Source: Siphlonurus alternatus
Taxonomy: Eukaryota; Arthropoda; Insecta; Ephemeroptera; Siphlonuridae
Assembly: GCA_949825025.1 (NCBI GenBank)
Contig: OX463783.1
Coordinates: 11,133,628-11,197,627, forward strand
Reading direction: 5' to 3'
DNA length: 64,000 bases
Under the pieces are notes generated by a model. It was given only the letters and a program-made list of their open reading frames with translations, searched no databases and was not told where the DNA came from. Both the position numbers and the translations under genes were made by a program. Positions 25,701 through 35,927 of the stretch are shown here, in pieces. How positions within the stretch are numbered: the stretch's first letter is position 1; every line of letters begins with the position of its first letter.

Positions 25701-26985
25701 TAATTCATATTTGCTAGGAGGGAAATTAGATGTAGGGTTTATGGGAGATCTGCACCCAGGCTGTGACAGTTAAATTCATCATAACAAAATACAAATGTAT
25801 GTAATTATAAAGGTGCTTTCACATATTCGAAAATCGCTACGGAAACACGCCGTAGCTACTCCGTAGCAAATGTGTTGATTTTGCTGCGGCGCACCGTAGC
25901 TGTACCGTAGCACCTCGCGATCTTCTGCGGCACGTTCTACGGAACTCCGTAGCAAAATCAAGATGAGTTTGATTTTGCTGCGGCATTCACATGATTTTCC
26001 GCCGCAGCTGCCGCAGACGAACAAGAATATGTGAAAGGCTTACGGCATTGCTACGGAACTCCATAGCCATTTTCGAATATGTGAAAGCACCTTAATACAG
26101 TGCTGTATGCATATGCATACAGTATATATGCATACCAATGATTGGGTATAAAATATGATTAAATATGATGGGCAATATGCATGATGGGCAGTAAAATACT
26201 ATTTATTTCCTTATTATTTATGCATATCTATAGAGAAGTAAGCATACAGTATGCATATAGGTGCTTTCACATATTCGAAAATCGCTACGGAGTTCCGTAG
26301 CTACACCGTAGGCCTTTCACATATTCTCGTTCATCTGCGGCAGCTGCGGCGGAAAATCATGTGAATGCCGTAGCAAAATCAAACTCATCTTGATTTTGCT
26401 ACGGAGTTCCGTAGATCGATCGCGAGGTGCTATGGAACAGATGTACGGTGCGCCGCAGCAAAATCAACACATTTGCTACGGAGTGTTTCCGTAGCGATTT
26501 TCGAATATGTGAAAGCACCTTATGATATGCATATTATGATATTTATGATACAGTGATACAGTACAATGTATCACTGTATCACTTGCATACAAATTAGGGC
26601 ATATAATTACATAGGCAGTATGTATGTATGCATATGCATAGATCAATTAAAATTATGCATACATTATGAAGTAACTAACCTCAATATTAATAAATGAAAC
26701 AGAGCAAAAAGCTCCTAAAATATTGATAATTTCTTACCTGTTGATGTCATGTTTTGGAGCAGAAACTGCAGCAGCTGATGGCAACTTGGCTCTCTTTCCA
26801 TCACGGGAAGAGCTATGTGAATCAGCAGGAGCGACTCGCTTTTTCCTCTCAACCCTGATCAAAATACAATAAAAATTATATCTTTAGCATGTAAGACAAT
26901 TTATTAATCTCAAATAAACTTACGCTGGGGTAGAAAATGCTCTTTTCTTGAATGAATCTAGAGCTTTTCCTAGTTCAGAATCCAT
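22798..26985 (-). CDS. GTF2E2: Transcription initiation factor IIE subunit beta
   Basis: Six exons, in coding order: 26985-26924, 26854-26738, 25465-25303, 24596-24396, 23660-23487, 22944-22798 (TGA). All borders have GT donors and AG acceptors; 864 nt give 287 residues, close to the 291 of human TFIIE beta. The start is the ATG at 26985 ([15 protein letters not shown]), the only good start ahead of a well-placed donor. Seen: a basic, serine-rich N-terminus; a winged-helix core from [17 protein letters not shown] (about 70) through [21 protein letters not shown]; a second winged-helix-like part to about 200 with [32 protein letters not shown] residues; and a strongly basic C-terminus ([16 protein letters not shown]). 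Known role: with TFIIE alpha it joins the RNA polymerase II pre-initiation complex, recruits and regulates TFIIH, and aids promoter opening in the nucleus. Intron 3 carries a MITE starting 6 bp behind the donor. Confidence 0.97.
24977..25297. mobile_element. Palindromic MITE, family A, in GTF2E2 intron 3
   Basis: AATGGAGTACCGACCTC at the left is mirrored by GAGGTCGGTACTCCATT at the right. Both arms hold GCAGAAATGGATAGAGGGTG or its near copy. The right end at 25297 is intron base +6 of intron 3, since the exon ends at 25303 on the minus strand. Confidence 0.85.
25545..25685. mobile_element. Short palindromic MITE in GTF2E2 intron 2
   Basis: ATATCGTCGCCTCAGAATGC followed by AAATCACGTAACTAC is mirrored exactly at the right end, giving arms of about 40 bp and a 60-bp centre. 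Confidence 0.8.
25810..26093. mobile_element. Palindromic MITE, family D, copy 1
   Basis: Starts AAGGTGCTTTCACATATTCG and ends in the mirror image. The interior is filled with CTACGGA/TCCGTAG motifs and GATTTTGCTGCGGC, unlike the AT-rich surroundings. It lies in GTF2E2 intron 2. Confidence 0.8.
26259..26520. mobile_element. Palindromic MITE, family D, copy 2
   Basis: AGGTGCTTTCACATATTCG and its mirror, with the same CTACGGA-rich core as the copy at 25810. TAT flanks both sides. The two copies lie 165 bp apart in the same intron. Confidence 0.8.
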
Positions 26986-27087
26986 TTTGAAACACACGCC
27001 CCAGAGCGAACTTGAGTAGAAGGCCACAACACGACCGCGCCCACTTTTCAATAGCCGTCCTACTGAGCAGCAGGTTTGCGTGTAATC

Positions 27088-27141
27088 CATTGAGCTCTAT
27101 ACAAGGCACACCATTGAGCCTTGTATAGAGCTCAATGGTGT
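27088..27141. repeat. Perfect 54-bp hairpin
   Basis: CCATTGAGCTCTATACAAGG is followed after a short loop by its mirror CCTTGTATAGAGCTCAATGG. It lies about 110 bp upstream of the GTF2E2 start codon, so it may fall in the 5'UTR or promoter. Confidence 0.8.
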
Positions 27142-27931
27142 AATCAAATGGGAGAGGACTTCACTTTGGTCACGGTTTACGACAATTACGCTGTATGCTA
27201 GAGTTTTCAAAATGAAACAAGTTTAACTCTAATATAGTTTAATCTTACTGGACAACCTTTTTTTTCACGCAAAAACAATATTAATACACTTAAATTAAAC
27301 TTTTATGAACCCGACTTCTGCTACTTCTGTTACATCTGCGCATGCGCCGGCATGCGCGAAGTAATAAAAGTCAGTTTACTGGCGATGACGTCATATGAAC
27401 ATTGAAAGCCTTTCTTCATAGCGAGTGACTTTCACTTTACTTAATTGCATTTTCTATACTTTGTATATATCAAGTAAAGTTATTTACTACATCGAAAATA
27501 ATGTATGAAAGTTGATTCAAGTACTTTTGTAATTTCAATATTTCGTGACGTCATGATACATTACTAAAGCTTGGAAGATAGAACCAAGTTCCCGCCCTAA
27601 CTTTACCGTCTTATTTCTCAAGAAGTATGATATTTATGAACTAAATAAAATAATTAGCAAACGGGAGACTACATTGAAGTATTATCGCACTACAAGACAC
27701 CTTCATTAATATCAAGTAAATATTTAAAAAAAAATATTTCCTCCCGATTACATCGATTACATTGCATGTTATTTTTTAAATTCCGGACGGCTAATGTCTC
27801 GACAGATGACGATCGCGCCGGCTGGGTTTTGGCCTCCTACTCAAGTACGCTCTGCACGCCCACTTTTACTACCAGAAACACCAACTATACAAAAATATCT
27901 TTAATTTAGAAATAATAGTAGTTTTTACATT

Positions 27932-28112
27932 AATACAGTATAACAGATCTTAGTTTACCACTAAACAGCTCAGTAGACTAGACGGCGCCAGATATATGAG
28001 CCAATGAAAAGGCTAGAATGTCAGCTGGCCACCTTTTCATTGGCTGATATATCTGGCGCCGTCTAGTCTACTGAACTGTTTAGTGGTAAACTAAGATCTG
28101 TTATACTGTATA
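27932..28112. mobile_element. Palindromic MITE upstream of GTF2E2
   Basis: TACAGTATAACAGATCTTAG and TTTACCACTAAACAG are mirrored at the right end, and GGCGCCAGATATATGAGCCAATGAAAAGG is mirrored around the centre. Arms are about 80 bp. Confidence 0.85.
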
Positions 28113-28319
28113 ATATTGTTATTTATTGATTTTATGTGTTTTTTTTTACCACTGGATAATTTTATTAACTTGTGAAAATTAAAACATGAAAGATTTAATC
28201 ATTAATTTGAGTTAGAAATGCTTGTAAATGGTAAGAAAAATTAATGCCAATTTTTAATTTTAGGATATTTTTGTTTTTGTTCTCGATGTGCGCAGAACCT
28301 TCCTAAAAAAACGCAGCTA

Positions 28320-28400
28320 GCGCAGAAGAGCGCGGAGGCCGGAGACCGCCGGAGACTGCGGAGTGCGGAGACCCGGAGACGCGGAGAAAACCAGGAGAAA
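28320..28400 (+). repeat. Degenerate CGGAGAC-type purine-rich repeats
   Basis: About eight imperfect copies of a 7-9 bp CGGAGAC/GCGGAGT unit. They are purine-rich on the plus strand and much more GC-rich than the flanks. Could be 5'UTR or promoter sequence of the ZAD gene. Confidence 0.5.
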
Positions 28401-29251
28401 AGAGAAAACAGCAAAACACGAGAAAATCTGGATGTTCCTGTTGCCGGTTGACAAAAGAATTTTTTATTTATTTGATTCACCGAGAATTATTACCTTAAAT
28501 ATGCCTTCTTTCTCACAGTTCAAGTACTAACATCTCTTAGAAGGTATGTACTGTGGTTGTATCTACTAAATCCTAAATAGAAAAGCTAAATTTCATCTTA
28601 AAATCTTGACTTTTTAAACTTTGCAATGTGATGTGCATCAGCCGCGTGCCGCGACTGCCGCGGTGTCGGGAGTAGCCAAGTTTAGCCAACTAACCATGAG
28701 GCTGAAGGCTGAAATCTTTCATTGCAGAATATTTTCGTTATATATGCATAACTGTTCGTTCGGTTCGTTGCTGTTAGTGAAATTTTATAACTAGTTTTAA
28801 AAATAAGAAAGATGCAATTTCATGGTGTGGGCGGGGGCCGCGGCGCCAGCTCGGGCTCGGCGAGTGCTTTTTGGCGCCAGAGAGAGCAGGAGAGAGAGAG
28901 AGAGAGTATGCATAATAATATTGTTAATTTGACGCCTTTTAAAATTTAGTCCTTTTGTTCTTTTAGCGCTGTTGAATGCTAAGATGCATTGTTGATGCAT
29001 ATATTATTTTATATATGCATTAAAAAGATACTTTTATTTTTTGATAGCTTTGGCTTTGAATGCTTTGATGCATGTGTGCATAATATAATATATGCATAAT
29101 ATATGCATATTATACTAAAAAAAATAAATAAAAAAGCTGCCATGATATCAAATTCAGTTAGATAAAAATGATGTACAGTATTGTATAATATAATACTGTA
29201 TGTACAGTATATGTTATATTATGTATTAATATATTATAATATGCTACACTA

Positions 29252-29413
29252 TAGGCCTGTTCGTAAACCCTGCTCGGTGTACACTTTTTCACTTTTACAT
29301 CGTTTTCTTACACCAGCGCAGAGGGTGGTGTAGGGAGTGCAGTGCAGATGACATCACGATTTTTGTTCATAAACTTGCTCAGAGTACACCGAGCAGGGTT
29401 TACGAACAGGCCT
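29252..29413. mobile_element. Palindromic MITE
   Basis: AGGCCTGTTCGTAAACCCTG with CTCGGTGTAC is mirrored by GTACACCGAGCAGGGTTTAC followed by GAACAGGCCT. Flanks TATA/TATAT. No coding. Confidence 0.8.
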
Positions 29414-29560
29414 TATATCATCAACTGTATGCATATACAGTATGCCCAGTGCCGTATGCCTATCCTAGTATTATAGTGTGTATAATATACATAATATATT
29501 AATTAAATGACAATTGATATGCATACTGTATGTATATATACAGTATAATTATATATATAT

Positions 29561-29930
29561 GGCCTTGTCGCGTTGAATGCACCGGTTCTCGTTAGATCAC
29601 CGAAGTTAAGCAACGTCGAGCGTGGTTAGTACTTGGAGGGGTGACGCTGTAAAAAGTGACACTGCTGCCATCTACTGGCACACGTGCTGTATATACGGCG
29701 GCACAATTGATCACGGTGCTGCCATCTCTCGGAATATTTCCGAAAGAAAGTGATCCCCCCTGTAAGTTCAAGTACTGCAGGCCTCACAGATCTGGTAGTC
29801 GAGCCCAGAAGAATGCAGGAAAGGGTTCTGGGAGCCTGGTAAGCCCCAGCTCGGTCGCAAGATAACTCTTACACACAAGGTTAAATATCTGGCCACACCC
29901 GAAAGGGTAAAATGGCATCAAGGATATTAA
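29561..29930 (+). mobile_element. 5S-rRNA-derived SINE, longest copy
   Basis: Bases 29571-29645 match 5S rRNA: GGTTCTCGTTAGATCACCGA, AGTTAAGCAACGTCGAGC and GGTTAGTACTTGGAGGGGTG, which include the internal RNA polymerase III control regions of 5S genes. The unrelated roughly 285-bp tail (CTGCCATCTACTGGCA to AAGGATATTA) is shared with copies at 49078-49424 and 44058-44735, so this is a SINE (SINE3-like head) and not a 5S gene. Confidence 0.85.
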
Positions 29931-30429
29931 TTATAATATATATGTAAGAAAATGCATACCCAGCCTACCACAGCGCCACAGGCAGGCAAAGACGCAGCAC
30001 ATGAAAAAAAAAAAAAATCTTCATGGCGCAGCTCATCCAAGAAGGAGCTAGAGCCGGCCGGGAAGAGCCATGCAGCCGTACCCCCCTCTGAAATTTTAAA
30101 TTTAACATGCGAAATATAGGCATTTCCTTCACTTATTTATTAAATTTTGCTACATTTTTTATATTCCTAAGCCAAAAACCTATTTATACATATTTGCTTC
30201 CCCCACCACTCCAAACTTTTGACAATATTGAGGATAGATTAATTCTTCAAATATTGGAGGCACAATCACATGCACAGAGACACTAATTGAACAGTGGGTG
30301 AGGAAGAAATTAGTATTAATCGGAGAGGAGAAGCCTCTATTGTAGCATCATTGATTGACCGATCATGAGCGTCTCAAAAAAAGAGGTGGACGGGATTGGT
30401 GTGCAAGCACTAAAAATTTTACTATATCC

Positions 30430-30572
30430 CAGGCACGGATCCAGAAAAAAAATTCGGGAGGGGCTGTTAAAAAAAAAAATGGAGTGAGGGAAATGTCTAT
30501 ATTGGAGGGAAATGTCTATATTGCCCATGTTGAATCCAAAATTTCGGGGGGGGGGGGCTGGATCCGCGCCTG
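30430..30572. mobile_element. hAT-type MITE with CAGGCRCGGATCCAG ends
   Basis: Left CAGGCACGGATCCAG is mirrored by CTGGATCCGCGCCTG. A perfect 8-bp duplication CTATATCC lies at 30422-30429 and 30573-30580, the hAT length. G-runs lie inside the ends. Confidence 0.85.
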
Positions 30573-30750
30573 CTATATCCCACTTCTACAAGAGCGTTAA
30601 AAGAATCATCTTCCACATATCAATGCACAACTACAGTAATTAGATTGGCTTCCAATCTCTTCAAAAAATTTTGTGATAATAATTAATATTTTATTTAGTA
30701 TTTGCTAGTCTGTTGATGCTGACAGAAGTTTTCTTGTGTGTGCTTACAGA

Positions 30751-33700
30751 ATGGATATGTCGGCATACTGTCGGTTGTGCTCCGGCACGGCACAGCGTCT
30801 GGTGTCTCTACTTGGCCCTTCACAACAAATGTTGTGCAAGTGGGTGAAGAATAATCTCAAGATAGAGGTAACTTCTTCATAAATGTCTTTGTTTGTCAAG
30901 TAGAACTTTGTTATCAGATATTATTCTGTGCCATTTTTTCCCCACATTGGTGGAGAGAAGTCATATAGGTCATCATTTCATTGGCATAGCCAGAAAAAAA
31001 AATTATATATATATTGGAGCTCCTTGCCTCCAGGGGGGAGGGGTATAGTACAACTTGAGAATACAGTAATTATAATATAACATCATGATATTTCACAGTA
31101 ATTTAATTGTAAAAAAAAATAATAATAAAAAATGTAAAAAAAATTGTATGTAAAATTGGTTTTTTGTTTAAAAAATTGAAATAAAATATCATTTATTTTT
31201 CAACCACACAGTATTTACTTCCTTATGTATAATTGGTTCACAAGGTTTAAAACAGAAATAATTTTGGAATACAGCTAATAAGCACCATATATAAGTTTCT
31301 ACATTATGATTGGCTGTGTACCAAAACTTGTGCTAATTTAAGCCTACTTTTGTAGAACATGTACATCAAGCGCAGATCCAAGAGGAATTTTTGGGGGGGG
31401 GGGGGCTGTCTCCGTAAGGCCAATGTTAAAAACAAATTTGGAGTGGGGGAAGTGCCTATATTGCTCACATTAATTAAGTAAAAAAAATCGGGGGGGGGGG
31501 GGGGGAGGACTGCAGCCCTGGATCCGCGCCTGATATACAAAACATGACACCATATCCCATATGGGGTAAGCCAGCAGCATTATTACCTCGGACACTCAGA
31601 CATCCACAAATACAGCACTTGATTCTTACGTACTTGAATCTACTTGGTTCAGAAATACTTGTGCTAAATTTGTTTTACCTTTAACACTTTCTAATGCACA
31701 AAGTTATTAAGTGATTTCTTTGTTTCAAAATAGTTTTTCTTGCTTTGTTTCAGTTCAATGATGCAAATGGGTACCCCACTGGTGCCTGCCTCTCCTGCAT
31801 TGAACTAATTGGTCAGTGGATCATTTTCTGCAATCGTTGCCGTGATTCCACCCTCAAATTTACTACCATGATGAACACCTCTGAGCCTGCCGTGAACCCC
31901 CCACCTTTCTTGAATGAGCCCTCAACTTCTGCAGCGGGACAATCCCCACCCTCCTCGCTGATTCTTCACGAGAAGGAAAACTCGGCAGCTTCTAATCCTG
32001 AGATGAATGTAGAAAATACAAATACAACTGATGATCAAAAACTTAGTACAGAAAATAATCCTAACACAGAGTCAATTAGCTCTCCTAAATGTTTAACTGG
32101 ACCACAAAATTCTACTTCAAAATGGTTGGTCTCAAGTTCTACTCTGAAAGACTCAAGTATCAATACTGCAAATAAAAATCAATCCTGTAAATTATTAATT
32201 AAAAATAAAGATTTAATTCCAAGTGGTAATGTAAATGAGTGTTATATACTTAAAGACTTAAGAATTTGTCTTAAACCTTTAGTGCTAACTCCAGTTATGT
32301 TACAAAGTATTAATCAAAATAACAAGCGTAAGAAAGTTAGATTTGATGTACCAAGAGAAAGTGATGATAAATCTCAATTTGTATCATCTCCCAAGTCAAA
32401 GAAATTAAGAGTAACGAGTATTGATACTTCTGATGTTGATAGAGAGAGATCCTCAGGGTTAGTAGATGGACAAACGGAGTGCAGCGCTCCACCCTTGCAG
32501 GACAATCCTCCAAATCCAATAGAGTGTCCAGAATTCATCCCTGTAGAAATTGTCCCAGTAATCAAAGAATCTCCAGACAGTGTTCTGAGAGATTGGGCAA
32601 AACTTCATATTTCTACGGATCCAGACCCATTAAAACATACTATTAAAAAAATTCCATTAAAAAAAATAAAGAAAATTTGTAAAGATAAAACTTCAAGTAA
32701 AAAAACCTTACGTGTAAAAGAGAAAGTGTTGAGAAAAGTTCAACCAGAGGATTCTAAAAATGATCAAAATACTTCCAAGAATACTGAATCTGCAGGGAAT
32801 AAAAATGTGACTTCTGTTCTATCATCACCAGCCAAATCTACGACTGATAACATAATTCATCCTCGTACTAAAAATAAAAAATCAAAAACTGAAAGTGATA
32901 AAGTACAAGCAAACTTTGAGAGTGAAGACGCTCTGTCCCCCACTACTTCTCAGGCTGAGGTCATCGAGTCGGTTCCTGACGTCGCCACCAGGGTACCAAA
33001 TGTAGCGTCTGCAGTCGATGGACCTGCTACCTCGCTGCATCAACACCAACCTCTGGTTAGTATTACATAGTAATTTGATCAAGACGAGCTACAGTCTTTC
33101 CTACTAGGAGGAGGAGGGGTACTCTATCCTGATTATTTCTAATAGCAGAATATGATGTAGTAAGCTAACATTGTAAATAAAAACAAAATAAAAAAATGTT
33201 AGGGGAAGAAGGAAGGGAGACTGTTTGTTCAGAGAAAGAAATTATGGCAAAAAAATTCCAGGGACGGTAAAATAACATTGTCGCACATTAGCTAATTACA
33301 TGGCTTGTGAACAGGCATCTTATGGAGGCTCTTTGAAGGCTTTTTTTAGAAAATTTTCTACCTGGACATTGACTGTATTATTTTATTTTTTATGCAATAA
33401 TTTTCGTGCATATATGTTGATGTACCTCGTTTAGTGTTCAATGGAGAGGTTTTCCTTGCTTAACTCCCATAACCCTAGTTCTCCTCAGTTTTGTTAAACT
33501 AAAACAACTCAGTCTTTTTTTATGATCTCTTGCATCATTAAAGAGATTTCATTTTGGGACTAAAAGTTCATTGATAAGCTGACAAAGACAAAAGAAATTA
33601 GATGTATCTTTCAATCCACAATGTCATCGAGAGATACTGAGCTGTGATTGGTTGTTGCAGGCTCGCGACTCAGCCCAGGTGTTCGAGAAGCCAAAGAAGT

Positions 33701-35864
33701 TCCGTCTGGATGTAAAAGCCAGTACCCCACATGCAGGTACCTTTAGGAATTGTTGTTTTAGTAGTCTAATATCATGAAATATATACAAGTTAATAGAGAT
33801 TTAAAATAAATAAGTAAATAAATAAATAAAAATGGCATTTTAATTTTTGTGACTTAATTGTTTTGTTATTAAATATATTTATGGGATGTGTTTAGTAAAA
33901 AAAATTATTTATGGAAAATTAAATCACAATAATAGATCATCTTATAATTAAAAATACTTACTTTGTCAAAAAAAAAAAAAAAAAAAAAAAACAGTAGTAA
34001 AAATAGCAAAAGAGAAACAATATTCATGCCGATTCTTTGGTAATGGTTCTCACGGTTCACGGTTTGTCTCACAGAGGGCAGTGCGAGGACTCGTTTACTT
34101 GAGACCGGGAAGATCTCGTGCGTGCAGATGGACACATCGACTGAAAGCGAGGGACAGAACACCAACCCAGGTGAGGAAATGCTAGATTGAATTTAATTGT
34201 TGCTCAATGACAACAATCCTTTTTTTTTTATATATTGATGGTGTTCCGTCAAAAACGACTATCTCATTTTATCGCGTCCTCTCAAAAATGACTAACTCGT
34301 TCTATCGCGAGCCGAGATAGTCGCTTTTGCACTATGGGTTTTCAGGTATACATTTTTTTTTATACCTGGAAACCCATAGTGCAAAACCGACCATCTTGGC
34401 TCGCGATAAAATGAGTTAGTCATTTTTGACGGAACACCATCGATATATATTTGAGAAATTAAGAATATTTTCATGTTTGTAAATCCTCGTTTTTTGCTGC
34501 AGGCTCTGACTCTGTTGACTCTGGCTCGTCTAGTTCTGAAGACAGCAGCCACGGTAAGAAACATTTTAATTATTCCTCCTCGATCGAGGCCCTACCTTGG
34601 TCCACATTACATCCTTTTGCTCTGCAACCTGGTTGAGGGTGGACACATCTCAACAATTATGACAGTCCATGTACTCAGGTACTTCTCAGGGTTGAGTAAT
34701 CTTAGGTTGCATCCTAAAACACAATATTTCGTCTCCTACAATGCACTGTCCCTCTTTTGTCCCCTGCATAACAGCTGAAACTTTTGGGTACATTATATGT
34801 GCACCACTGCATAGCGGCCATATTGAAGAGGATGAGAAGGCTTGAGTAGAGCATCTGGAGTAGTACACTTAAAATTTAATGGGATGCATGGTCAGGTAGC
34901 CATGAATATTAAACGATTTTGTTATTATGTTGAGTAAGATTTATTGTGACTTATTTAGTAAGAGTATGCATCAGTAAAAATTTTAATTCTAAAGGATATA
35001 TTTTTTTTTAAATAAATTTCAGCACTGAACATATTAATTTGCAATAAAATAATAAACTGTTTATCATGCATTGATTATTTCAATGCCTTTAGCCTGATAA
35101 TAGGTTATTTAATTAAAACTGTGATGTACGGTAATAAATAAAGCTGTAGCAGCATTCCTGATATAATAATCGATGATAAATAGAGATTATTATCTGATAG
35201 ATAAAAAAAAAAAAAAAAATTGTGTATGCTTGCTAGCGTGAGGAACTACCACAATAAATATCTGTAGTAACTTGTTTATTGCTTGTTTGCTACTTTTTGT
35301 ATTCTGTGACTTTATTGAAGTTTCGTGCATTTAAAATGTGAAGGTTGTCACATGCAATAATATAATTTAAAGAGGAATTAACAAAAGCATGCATGTATTA
35401 TTACTTTGAAAGTTGTGACAACAGCAAACGAAGTATTTTCTTACCTAAAAGTTTAATTACTGTGCATTGATTTCTTAGAGTTTACAGGTCATCATTAAAG
35501 TCCAGCAATCATTTTTACTGTGTATTGTTTGATTGGCAATATCCTCATTAAAGTTATTTTGCTACTTCTTCTAATATATTCTTACTTATTATGCAGTGTG
35601 GATGGTGATTGTTTTTTATAATATAAAACTGAAACCTGGCACTTACTTTATTTATAGAATCAACTGCTTGTTGTGTGCAGTGGATATACATATTAATATG
35701 CAATTAGCGACTGCTGTATTATCATTAATAAACGCTCTAAAAAAATCAGTTAAAATTAAGTCTACAGTAGTTATTTTGATACTCTGATGAAGAAAAATCT
35801 GGCAATAGCTGCTACTATTAAAGCTTGCTTTGGTTGGACAATAACTTGTATGACTGCATTAAAG

Positions 35865-35927
<63 letters not shown>

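Larger units (their letters stand above)
26986..30750. other. Divergent intergenic region, probable promoters of GTF2E2 and the ZAD gene
   Basis: GTF2E2 points left and the ZAD gene points right. No conserved ORF lies here. GC-rich islands at about 28270-28400, 28630-28700 and 28820-28880 stand out from the AT-rich surroundings and are candidates for 5'UTR exons or a promoter of the ZAD gene, whose first coding exon follows an acceptor-like TGCTTACAG at 30741-30749. Palindromic elements at 27088, 27932 and 29252 and a 5S-derived SINE at 29561 also lie here. Confidence 0.5.

Noticed and set aside
29561..29645. A functional 5S rRNA gene
   Set aside because: Only the inner part of 5S is present and it continues into a dispersed repeat tail found at two other places, so it is a SINE.
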